NCBI GenBank assembly: GCA_037976565.1
Contig: CP137679.1
Span: 10,027,973 to 10,091,972 of the forward strand
Direction of reading: 5' to 3'
Length of the DNA: 64,000 nucleotides
Origin: Mesocentrotus franciscanus
Lineage: Eukaryota > Echinodermata > Echinoidea > Camarodonta > Strongylocentrotidae
Shown here: positions 12,405 through 24,400 of the stretch, piece by piece
Numbering within the stretch: the first letter of the stretch is position 1
Layout of the letters: each line of letters starts with the position of its first letter
Position numbers and translations under genes: made by a program
Notes under the pieces: generated by a model
Database searches by the model: none
Seen by the model: the letters and a program-made list of their open reading frames with translations, nothing else
Told to the model about the DNA's origin: nothing

Positions 12405-12584
12405 ATGTGGAAATGACGGGGACCCCGTCTAATGAACACTTGCCATTGATTCAAATTGATCGTAACTTGATACCAATCGCAACTCTGTACCAAAGAGATA
12501 AGATTTTGATTAAAGGAATTGCGTTTGATCCCGATCAAGCGCAATAATTTATGCTGAACGGGATTTTAACCGTGTTTTAAGTAG
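12405..12584 (+). pseudogene. Relic YWTD exon of gene 1 (copy B1)
   Basis: A 180-nt segment reads EMTGT, IQIDRNLIP and ILIKGIAFDPDQAQ, resembling the linker and entry strand of a YWTD repeat. It has in-frame TAA codons at 12545 and 12578. The upstream pyrimidine tract ends CTCAT where CTCAG would be expected, and no AG occurs for about 100 bases upstream. It would be a phase 1-1 exon, so skipping it keeps the frame. The gene 2 copy at 61669 shares the CTCAT and the second TAA. Confidence 0.55.
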
Positions 12585-12691
12585 GTGAAACAATCAATCA
12601 AACAAAAAGGCACGACCCTGTTATTTAGAAATCTTCATTGTTATTTTAAACTGTATATGCTGTACAATAAACTTTTTTATTTCATGTACAG

Positions 12692-12937
12692 CAGAGTCGA
12701 TGGTATTTGTAGCTGACTTTTCAGGACATGCAATATTCATGGCCGACATTTCCAGCGACAGTCTCGACTCTTTAACCTTCGATGCCTTGCCCTTCAGTTC
12801 CGTCCGTTACCCGACGGGCGTCGATTACGATCCCGATACTCGCATGGTGTACTGGACCGAATGGTCAGGACCCGTACGACGCGCAAATATCGATGGCACT
12901 ATGCAAAGCGTTATCGTCGATAGTAGCAGTGTCGGCA
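12692..12937 (+). CDS. Gene 1 exon: YWTD repeats
   Basis: This 246-nt phase 1-1 exon has a pyrimidine-rich tract ending TGTACAG before it and a perfect GTGAGT donor after it. It reads [15 protein letters not shown], then [19 protein letters not shown] and RRANIDG, the classic blade pattern of an aspartate-containing turn, a YWTD-like strand and an IxRAxxDG turn. The paralogous exon at 61951-62196 has the same length and differs at only about six residues. Confidence 0.85.
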
Positions 12938-14080
12938 GTGAGTATTCCTGAGCTACGATTTTTCTTTCCTTTTTGAAGATTTCAGATAAATTTCATTTCA
13001 ATTTAAAAATTATTTATAAGAGATAAAAACGGTTGTTTAATAATATGACTTACAGTACGCCGTTTTGTGTGTTTCTTTGTTTTGATTTTTGTTTAGTTTT
13101 AGTTTTGTTTAATTCATTCTGTTGTTTCTTCTTCTTTCCGCGTTGACTTCTACTTCTCCTTTTTCTTTCTTTCTACTTTTCCCTTGTAATTTTTTTACTT
13201 TTTTGCTTGACCTTCTACTTCGTCTTTTTCTTCTTCTTGTTTTCATTTTGTTTCTCATTTTTGATGCTGCTGATGTTCTTGCTTTTGATGATCTTTTATA
13301 ACTTTTCTCTTCATTCTTTTACCTTCTTCGTCTTCTTTTCCCTCCTCATCTTCGCCTTCTTGGTACTCTTTATCTCTTCGACGTGATCCTTCCTCTCATT
13401 TGCTTCATAACCATCGTCCTCTTCTTCATCTTTGTTCTTGTTTCTTCTCCTCCTTCTTCTCATTGTCATCCTTGAAGGTCACCATGTCATTGTTTTCTTT
13501 CACAGACACATGCGGCATTGCGTTGGATACAAGTCGTGGTAAAGTCTTTTGGACCGATTATACCCTAGACCGAATCATGTCGGCTAATCTCGACGGATCC
13601 TCTCAGCAAATTCTCATCAATACCGACATAACTCCATACGCAATCATTATACACATAGCAGAAGGGTAAATATATGTATTTTGTAACCCCCTCACACACA
13701 TACACACACACACACACACACGCACACACGAGCGCGCGCGCGCACACACACATACAAACTCACACACACACTCTCTCTCTCCCTCACTCTCTCTCTCTCT
13801 CTCTCTCGCTCACTCTCTCCCACTCTCTCTCTCTCTCTCTGGCACACACACACACTCCTCTAACGTTCTCTAACGTTCTCTTTCCCAATATCTCTCTCTC
13901 CCTTTATCCCTTTGGTTCCCTTTCTCTCTGCCAATCTCTCTCCCCCTCTCTCTAACCTTTTGGTTCCATTTCTCTCTCTCCTAATCTCTCTCTCTCTCTC
14001 TCTCTTTCACTCTTTCTCTTTGGTTCTCTCTCTCTCTCGTTTTTCCTTTTTTTCCCCTTTCTCTCTCCCTATCTCGCGCG

Positions 14081-14112
<32 letters not shown>

Positions 14113-17100
14113 TTATCCCTTTGATTCCCTGTCTCTGTCCCAATCTCTCTCTCTCTCTCTCTTTATCACTTTGTTTCCCTTTCTCTCTCCCGTGGAATCT
14201 CTTTATCACTTTGTTTTCCTTTCTCTTTCCCGATCTCTCTTTTTCTCTCTTTATCCCTTTGTTTCCCTTTATTTCTTTATCCCCGTCTATCAATATTTAA
14301 CTTATTGTCTCTCTCCCGCTCCTCTGCATCCATCAATGTTCATGGTGTGATGTTCAGATCATCTGTTCGGAGATAGAAGGGCGTTAATTTTGTGTTAATT
14401 TATCAGTTAATGCTCTTCTGGTTTCAAACAGGATGATATTTACATGAATTGTAAATGAAAGATTTCGGAAAAGGAAAGCCGAATTGGCTGTTTTCTAAAG
14501 TAACTTCACTGTGGCTCAACAAATAAGTGATTAAAGTGATCACCACCCTATACTAGGCTATGCTGAGCTCTATTATCTTTTAAGTGTTTATGGACTCCAT
14601 CTACATTGTGCATATTCCAAGATGAAAAGTCAATGTGTCACACGTTTGGGGTTTTCGGTTTTCCTGTGCCTGCAACCAGTGGCGTAATGAACAAAAAAGT
14701 TGAGGGGGCTGGCAGACAAAAAATCCGCATCACCCACTCTTCCATGCAGGCCCCGCTGAACGTTTTTCAAAGGGGATGGGGGGGGGGTAAAGTATTTACA
14801 ATCAGGTAGAGCGTAGTGTAAATTGGCGTGGGGTCTAGGGGCATTTAGTTACGGTCCAGATGAGCATATTTTGATACCTTTTTCATGACACTGGCAGGTC
14901 ACTAATTGGCGTGGGGTCCAGGGGGCTGAGCCCCCGGAAACTCAGGGATTTGAGGCATTTTATAACGGTCAGATGAGCATATTTTGATACCCTATTTGTG
15001 ACACTGGCAGGTGACTAATTGGCGTGGGGTCCAGGGGGCGGAGCCCCCGGAAGCTCAGGGATTTAGGGGCTTAGGCCCCCTGGTGGGGTCGAGGGGCGGC
15101 GCCTCCGGAAGCTCAGGGGTTTTAGGCATTTAATTACGGTCAGATGAGCATATTTTGATACCCTATTTGTGACACTGGCAGGTCACTAATTGGCGTGGGG
15201 TCCAGGGGGCGGAGCCCCCGGAAGCTCAGGGGTTTTAGGCAATAAATTACTGTCAGATGAGTATCCAGGGACCTGACTTAGGGCCATTGGTTGGGTCCAG
15301 GGGACAGAGCCCCTGGAAGCTCAGGGTTTTTAGGTGTTTAATTACGGTCAGATTATCATATTTTGATACCTTATTTGTGACAGTGGCAGGACACTAATTG
15401 GCGTGGGTCCAGGGGGCGGGGTCCAGGGCGGAGCCCCAGAAGCTCAGGGTTTAAGGCATTTTATAACGGTCAGATAAGCATTCAGGGGCCCGCCTTAGGG
15501 CCCTAGGTGGGGTCCAGAGGGCAGAGCCCCTGGAGGCTCAGGGGTTTTAGACGTTCAATTACGGTCAGATGAGCATATTTTGATATCTTATTTGGGACAC
15601 TGGCAGGACACTAATTGGCGTGGGGTCCAGGGGCGGAGCCCCTAGAAGCTCAGGGTTTCATGCATTTTATAACGGTCAGATAAGCATTCATTCAGGGGCC
15701 CGCCTTAAGGCCCCTGGTGGGTTCGAGGGGGCAGAGCCTTCGGAAGTTCAGGGGTGTTAGGCATTTAATTACGGTCAGATTAGCATTTTTAATACCTTAT
15801 TTGTGACACTGGCAGGACACTAATTGGCGTGGGGTCCAGTTGCGGAGCCCCCAGAAGCTCGGGGTTTTAGGCATTAAATTACCGTTAGATGAGCATCCAG
15901 GGGCCTGCCTTAGGGCCCTAGGTGGAATCCAGGGGACAGAGCCCCCGGAAGCTCAGGGGTTTTAGGCATTTAATTACGGTCAGATGAGCATATTTTGGTA
16001 CCTCATTATTTTGTGTCACTGGCAGGTCACTATTCTTTCTTTCTTTCTTTCTTTCTATTTCTCTTTAGCAGGGGCGGATCTAGCTTTTTGCTAAGGGAGG
16101 GGGGCGGTTTGACCAAATGACAATGCGGAGCATCGTCCACGAGCCGCATAGCGGCGAGGCGATTTTGGGGGGCTATTTTGAACCCCCGGCCCGTAAGCGA
16201 TGTTTTCCTGGCATCTACTAACACAATGGAGACCACAAAAAGCAGTGCTTGATAACGTCTTTTTAAATCAAGTAACAGCTAAAACAATCGTCCACCAGCC
16301 GCGTAGCGGCGAGGCGATTTTGGGGGGCTATTTCGAACACCATAAGTGATGCGGAGCATCGTCCACGAGCCGCGTAGCGCCGAGGCGATTTGGGGGCTAT
16401 TTTGAACCCTCGTAAGTGATGTTTTCCTGGCATCTACTAACACAATGGAGACCATAAAGCAGTGCACGATAACGTTTTTTAAAATCAAGTAACAGTTTAA
16501 ACAGTTTGACCCAATGACGATGCAGAGCATCGTCTACGAGCCGCCCAGCGGCGAGGCGATTTTTGGGGGGCTATTTTGAACCCCCTGGCCCGTAAGTGAT
16601 GTTTTCCTGGCATCTACTAACACATTGGAGACCATAAAAAGCAGTGCATGATAACGTCTTGTTAAATCAAGTAACAGTTTAATACACAGTTATATCCAGA
16701 GTTATCATGTGTTTGGTTAAGTTACCAGATGAGTTGAATATCTTCTCACAATATTTGCACTTGAAAGGTTTCTCTCCAGTGTGCGTTCTTTCTTTTTTCC
16801 CCTTTTTTTGGGGCGGCCCAAGGGGGGTTAAACCCCTAAACCCCCGTAGATCCGCGCCTGTTTAGTATACTGTTTTCCAAAAAAATTGAGGGGCGGAGCC
16901 CCGTCGTTCTGCGGGCCCTGCTATGTAAGCCTCTAAATAAGCATTTTTCTTGCCTGACTGTAAATTTAGGAATTTGTAATTTTCCAACAAACGCATAAAA
17001 AGTATAATTAATAAAAAGTGAGGAAAAATCTCGGATTATTATGTCATTTCAGCAACATTTGTAAATCACCGGTATCGAATTAGAAATGATCCACGTTTGA

Positions 17101-18250
17101 ATTTTATTGTGACACTGGCAGGACACTAATTGCCCCCATCGGTACGCCTGTGGCCCCCAAACTACACCTTGTTGGCGGGAAAATCGCAAATGACCTCCCC
17201 TACCTATCTTCTTTCTCTCTTTCTTTCCTTACCTTTACCTCCCCCTTCCCTTTCCCTTCCCTTCCTTCTCTCTCTTTTAGGTTTGCTAGGGGGAGGCAAG
17301 GACCTTTCGCCCCGATCCACATGTTGTTGGCGGGATTAAACGCAACTGATCTCCCTTCTTTTCACCCTTTCTTTTCTTCTTCCTCTTTTTTGTTCACTTT
17401 TAGCTCTCCTCTTTCCTTTTCCTTCTCTCTTTTTTGGCGGCGGCGGGGGTGAGAGGCAAGGGCCTTTTGCCCTCCCCGCCGATCCACAACTTGTTGGTGG
17501 GAAAATTGCAACTGATATCTCCCTTTTCTTCTTTCTCTTTTTCCTTCCCTTTATCTCCTCTTTCCTTTTTTCCTTCTCTCTCTCTCTCTCTTTTTTTTTT
17601 TTTTGCGGGGGCAAGGCCCGCTCGCCCCTGGATCCGCACCTGTGGAACATTCCCTCCGGAAATGACCCTCCTCGCCGCATCCAAAACAAACCCTGAGCGC
17701 AGGCGACTGCACATTCCCCCGCGTACCGCCTAGAGCTGCCGCGATATAAGCTCTACTCTAGGCCGGTCATACGGGTATCCAGACTTTTCGCTAAACTGGA
17801 TATACGGTTATCTACTAGTACTAGTATTACTGTTAGTGGACACCAAGGCCCATATAAAAAAGAACATTTTGCTCTTCCTGGCTATTTGGGAATGTGTCAG
17901 TTTGCAACAGAAATGGAGAACCGCGCATTTTGTTGAAAATCATGTGATATATCACGAACATTTATAAATCACTTGTATGGAATTGAAAATAAGTCATGGT
18001 TTAATTTTATTTGGGGCTAGCGCCCCCAAGCCCCCCACCAGTACGCCAGTGCCTGCAACAATAAAACATTGTACATGTTCGGGTTGATTTGCACAAGAAT
18101 GTTTCAATTTTTCATTCTCTTTTTGTGTTACCCTTTCAACTTTCTTTATTCGATCATCTTTTTCCACAAATGGGTACCTGGCAATTACTGTCATTTGCAG
18201 GGCCCTCAGGAAGAACAGCATTGGAGCAGTTGAGGGTTCCCATGGTTAAC

Positions 18251-18292
<42 letters not shown>

Positions 18293-18353
18293 TGTAGAAG
18301 TAGTAGTTGTTATAGTCGTTGTTGTAGGAGTATAATAGTATTATTGTTATTAT

Positions 18354-18415
<62 letters not shown>

Positions 18416-21400
18416 TTAGTATTATTATTATTATTATCATTATTATTATTATTATTATTATTATCATTCTATTATTATTATCATTGTTATTCAATTCATT
18501 ATTAGTATATTTATCATTATTAGTAGTATTTGTATTATTATCGTTATCATTATTATTCTCCACCCTCATACAGAGTGATGTTTTGGACAGACTTGAATGC
18601 CCCAAGTCGAATCGAGAGGGCCAATGTTGATGGCGGGGACAGATACGTCATTGTCAACTCTGGCATCCAATACCCCAATGGTTTGGCTTTTAATGCTGAC
18701 AGTAAGGATTAACATTTGAAAGTTAAACAATTAAAAAACAAATTCACAGGATCTTTTCCTAGTTTATTTAAAAAGAATATGAGTCATGAAATACAGTGTA
18801 TAATAAAAATATTAATACAGTATTAAAAAAAAAGTTATACGGCTATTTCCCCCCTGGATAATCACCCCGGGCAAATAGCAGTGGGACAATTACCCCCGGT
18901 CATTCCCCCAGGAAATTTACCCCTTAGGACAATTCACCTCTATGACAATTACCCTCTTAGGGCAAAATCACCCGAGGACAATCACCCTCTAGGACAATTA
19001 CCCCCAACGATAATAACACCCTGACGCAGGGGCGGTGGATCGTCTTTCAAGTGGGGGGCACCAACAAAAAGGACACTTTCTGGAGAAAAAAAAAGGAGCA
19101 CCTACAAAGGGAAACCTCAAAGCGAAAATATACAATATTTAGACATTGGTAGGCCCTTCTACCCCTACATTGTGATTAGATTATCAGGGATGATTTCATC
19201 GTTTGTTTCTCTCTTCACATGGTCCAAGAAACTGCTTAAGCATCATCTTTTGCAGTTGGATGTGATGGTATGAATATTTATTTGTGAGCGAGCAAAACAT
19301 TTAATATTTGATCGCCGTGCGAAAAATTACTTCTATAACAAACAATCCTAATCATTAAAAAGACTGAAAAGATCTTTAATAAGAAACAAAATGTATAAGT
19401 TGAAAATTGAAGACAAATTTGCTCTTAATCACTTTAAATTAGGAGCAAATGTTATGGTGAAAGGAGAAGGAGGCACATATCCAAAGTTAAAAGGACACTC
19501 ATCAGAAAAGAACAGAGGCGCGTGTCAAAGTAAAGATCGTAATAATCAGGGCTTATGCTAAACACTCGGGTCGCGGTGCGCTGGAAAACACTCGGGTCAT
19601 GGCTATAGTTAGGCTAATTTTGTTTTAATGGTGTCTTCAAGTCGGCTTTATAAGGGGGGAAATTTATAGAAGAAGAGATTTGAAATTATCGACAATGTTG
19701 AAACATTTGTAATCGTGTCTTCCAATCCTGTACAAGGGGAAATTCACTCATAGAGATTTCAGTTAAGGCAAGCCATATGCCTAGGCGGTGCATGTTGGTC
19801 CCCCATGATCCTCTTTTTCTTATGTTAATTGAGAGCTGAGTTGATAAAATAACCACCTTTCAGTGACCACGCCAATCCCTCTAATCCCTCCTGGCCGAAC
19901 TAGTGCAGAGGGGCTTTAAGTTTTTATTCTTCACTTTATTCATATGTCAGTCTTATAAAAATATTCTTTCTATACTTTATTCTATCCCTTCATTTCCCTT
20001 CTATTTCTTTTATCATGTAATTCTTGACTTTCCCGACTGTTTTCTTTCTATCTTTATCACTGTTAAATCTGGCTAATTAATTCTTTCAATTCCTTTAGAA
20101 AAATTTTTTTCCTTGTATTCCTCTCTTGGTAGTTCTTAATTTCCCACAATTCATCTTCTCACTCTTTCCATTATTCCTTGTTTCCATCCTATTAATAGGC
20201 CTATCACATTCCCTTGTAGTATTACACTTTCTCTAAATTCCACTTTATCCACCTAGTATTTTGACTTTCCTAATGTCAGCCTTAATTCTTGTCTTCTTAT
20301 TTTCTATCATTAAACCCAAAAAATCGCAACTTTCAACTTCTTATTTAAGTAAATTTCCCCACGCACCCCCATCGAAAAATGGTTAAAAACAATCGCTAAC
20401 TTAAGATAAGATTTTCCCAGCTTGAAGGCCCGATTTGGAGGCACCATTAAAAAAAATTGGCCCAGCTAGACGTGACCCGAGTGTTTTCCAGCGCGCTGCG
20501 AGCCGAGTGTTTAGCATTAGCCATAATCACAGGTGAATCCAATATCCCAATGGGTTGGCATTTAATGCTGACGGTAAGGATTAAATTGAACGTCACACAA
20601 TTAAAAAAAACAAATTCACAGGATCATTTCCTAGTTTATCAAAAAAAAACATTATGAATCATAACAAGACAAATGCGACCGCGTCTCCTATATGCCTCCG
20701 CCCAAAATTCAGTTCAGGAGATGGATGGAATTATTCGTGTAATGTCACGATGAAAACAAAAAGCTCTTGTGGTTCTTGACATGTCGCAATAGCAACCCTA
20801 AACATGAAATTTCAGAAATTGACCTCTGTAACCTTTGACCTTACATATTACCACCACTTTTGAGTCTCATATTTTTGGCGGTTGTGAAGATTTTGCGATA
20901 ACGAGGCTAATTGCTGGAATTAGATAATTTTACCTATGTGAACTTTGACCATTGACCTAGCTACACCACAATCTAATCTGATTGTCTTCATATGGTGATA
21001 TATATTATCACCTAGTTAAAGCTTCATATCTCCAGTGTTTCTTGAGATATCGCGATAACGAGGCCAATACCTAAAATTTCATAAGTTCACCTCTGTTACC
21101 TAAGACCTTTGACCTAGTTACTCCAAAATCTAATCAGACTGTCTTTCTATGGTGATACATAATATCATCAAGTTAGAAGTTCACATCTCAAGTGGTTCTT
21201 GAGATATCGCGTTAACGAGAAAGCGGGACGGACGTACGGACGGACGGACAACCCGAAAACGTAATGACTCCGGCACCACCTTCGGTGGGCGAAGGCATGA
21301 CAATCACTTTAAAAATAACAACACACTATCAAAAAGGTTCTAGGACAATTACCCCCTAGGATAATCCCCCGGATTGATTGACCCATCGTCATAATTATCG

Positions 21401-24400
21401 TTGACCTGGGTGATAAATAATTACCCTCATCATTACTGTAAATCTTTACGGTAAATGCATATGAATGTGCATGATTGCCATCCAACCAGCTTGCACTATT
21501 CTTTATATGATATATGTATTCCTTAGATAAAGCTAAATCTCAGTGCAAATCGAATGACATTATCATTGTCCTGGGAGACCTGAACGCTAAAGTCGGTCAT
21601 GGTACAGACGGCAAGCAAAGCAGTAGGTCCGCATGGAATTGGAGAAAGGAATGAACGAGGGGACAGATGGGTTCAGTGGTGTGAGGGGGAGAACATGGTC
21701 ATCACTAATACTTGGTTCAAAGAACACCCTAGACGAGTGTACACTTGGAAGAATCCTGGCGACATTGTCAGAAACCAGATAGACTATATTGCCATAAATA
21801 GTAGATTTAAAAGAGCAGTGAAACAATCAAAAACGTATCCAGTGGCTGGCTGAGGGGGTGATCACGTGCCGGTGATATGTACGCTTCAGTGCAAATTAAA
21901 GAAACTGAAGAGACCAAAAGTTCTGAAAATATTAGTTTTTAAACAGTTGAGCAACCCGGACATACGTCAAGAATATACTGTACAAGTAAAGAATACTTTT
22001 CAGTTACTTATAGATGAAGGTGGAGAAAAAACATGGGAGACGATGAGAAATATTCTGGTAGACGGAAACAGCGGAAAAAGTATGTGCCGATAATAGAGAG
22101 AAGAACAAGGAACAAATGAATGACAAAGGAGATTCTTTTAATGATGAAAGGTAGGCAGAAAATTAGAAATAGACAATGCAAGAAATATAGGGACCTAGAA
22201 AAACAAATTAGGCAAAAGTGTAATGAGGCAAAAGAGAGCGGGCTAAACGAACAATGTGCAGAAATTGAAACTCAATTTGATAAGAATATTAATGTTTACC
22301 AAAGAATAAATGAAATTTCTGGCAACAAAGTCTGGTTGCTCAAACCCTGGCTGTATCAAAGGAAAAGATGGGTCAATGCTGTTTGAAAAGAAGGAAAAAA
22401 TGAGTAGGTGGATACAATATGTTGGCGAACTTTTTGAAGATAGTAGGGAAGCAATGCCGAGTTTTGCAGATGTAGTGAAAGGGGAAAAAATTCTCAAATC
22501 TGAAGTTCGTTTGGCAATTTCAAAGATGAAGAAGAACAAAGCAACTGGACCAGATGGTGTGGTCACTGAAATGATAGAATTATCAATAAAATATATGATG
22601 AAGGAAAATTTCCAGATGAATTGGGCAGATCCATTTTCATTACTCTCCCAAAGAAACTGGGGGCTGTGGATCGTGAGCAATATAGGACAATCAGCCTTAT
22701 TTGTCATATTACTAAAATCATTTTGAGGATATTGCTTTCGAGAGCAAGAAGTAGAATAACTCCCATGGTCGGAAGAGAACAATTTGGTTTTGTAGAGGAT
22801 GCGGGCACAAGAAATGCACTATTTGTGGTTAGAAAAATAACGCAGAGAGCAGGCGAAATGCAAAAAGACGTGTACATGTGTTTTATTGATTATTCAAAGG
22901 CTTTTGATAAAGTAAAACATTCAGAGCTTTTTGAAAAGCTGAAAAAGCTTGATATATATAAAGGAAAGATCTAAGACTGCTACAAAGTCTATATTGGAAT
23001 CAGTTTGCATGCATCAGGGTAGATGGAGAGTGCAGTGAATATATTAACATCAGACGGGGAGTCAAACAGGGTTGTGTTATGTCGCCGGACCTGTTCAATA
23101 TGTATAGTGAAATCATTCTAAGAGAATTGGAGAATGAAAATGGGATACGAGTGGGTGGCCATTCAATCACAAATATTAGATATGCTGATGACATTGTTTT
23201 GTGATCTGAATCAGAGAAAGATCTCCAGAGACTCCTGGATGTAAGTGTAAAGGAATGGAGAGAATGGGACTAGATATCAACTATAACAAGACAAAGGGCC
23301 TAGTAGTCTCCAAGAAGAGCAGTCTAAAATGTAACTTGAAACTGAAAGAACCGGTTATTAAACAAGTCTCCTCTTTAAACTATATCGGTAGCATGATCAC
23401 CGATGATGCCAGATGTGAGACAGAAATCAAGAGAAGGATAGCTCTCGCTAAATCTGCATTTTCAAAGTTAGGCAAAATTCTGACAAATCGCAAAATGGGT
23501 ATGAGGACCAGAATAAGAGTACTGAATTGTTACATCTACCCAGTACTTATGTATGGTAGTGACACATGGACTTTAGCCTCTGATACTAAAAAGCGTTTGG
23601 AAAGTTGCGAAATGTAGTTTTTAAGAAGAATGATGAAAATCCCTTGGACAGATAAAGTTAGAAATGAGTAAGTTCTTAGTAGAGCTGGAGTGCAAAGGAA
23701 AATGATACGTGAGATGTTGATTAGGCAGTTGAAGTTCATGGGTCACATTACACGTAAAGAAGGCCTAGAGAATCTTGCCTTGACAGGGAAAATTGTGGGA
23801 AGGAGTAGGGGAAGAAGAAGGATACTTTGCATGGACAGTCTGCAGAAATTGTTAGAAGAGAGAGGAGTGAAGGAACTGGGAGTGGTGCTAATAGAGAAGG
23901 CTAGGAGCCGAGGGTCGTGGAACAGCATGATCGCCAAAGTCAATCGATATGGCACTTATAGCGAGAGAGATATATATGAAATATGATAAATGTACTTTAT
24001 ATGATATATTACCTGTCTCTTGTTGCTATCCTTATGCCTAAGGGTGCTTTCAATCGACACTTTTCACCCTAGAATCACGGTTTTCAAAGACCTTTAGTTT
24101 AAAACACGGTTGCGTTCAAGTGATTTTTCGTTGGTCGTAAAAATAAACGTGTTTAAAAACACAAACATGAAACGCTGAAAAAGATGCGTTTTGTATCATG
24201 ATTCTGCAGAATTACGATCGCTAAAATTCGCTTGAACGAACTGAGATCAAGACATGTCGTTCTGAAAATATTGGTATTCCTACCTTGCGTACTCCATCTA
24301 AACTATGCGCCTCAGCATTAGACAAGGCATAGACACTGAACGGCTATTTCCAGTCTGTCTTTACTCCTTACCAGCCCCTCCCTCTTTTACAGAAGGGACC

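Larger units (their letters stand above)
14677..18051. mobile_element. 3.4-kb hAT-like composite insertion in gene 1 intron
   Basis: Ends are CAGTGGCGTA and TACGCCAGTG, with an 8-bp direct repeat CCTGCAAC on both sides (14669-14676, 18052-18059). Gene 2 has the empty site at about 63870 (GTATGCCTGCAATG), with flanks aligning on both sides. Inside are a minisatellite (14810-16030), a nested element (16069-16860), a duplicated right-end-like segment (about 17040-17151) and three pyrimidine-rich units (17160-17640). No transposase was found. Confidence 0.9.

Noticed and set aside
13674..14293. Ser/Leu and Arg/Glu-rich frames near 13.7-14.3 kb
   Set aside because: CA and CT dinucleotide tracts in an intron, equivalent to those at 62.7-63.2 kb.
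18089..18605. Long poly-Ser, poly-Val/Leu and Tyr-rich frames
   Set aside because: Translations of an AGT/ATT microsatellite on both strands.
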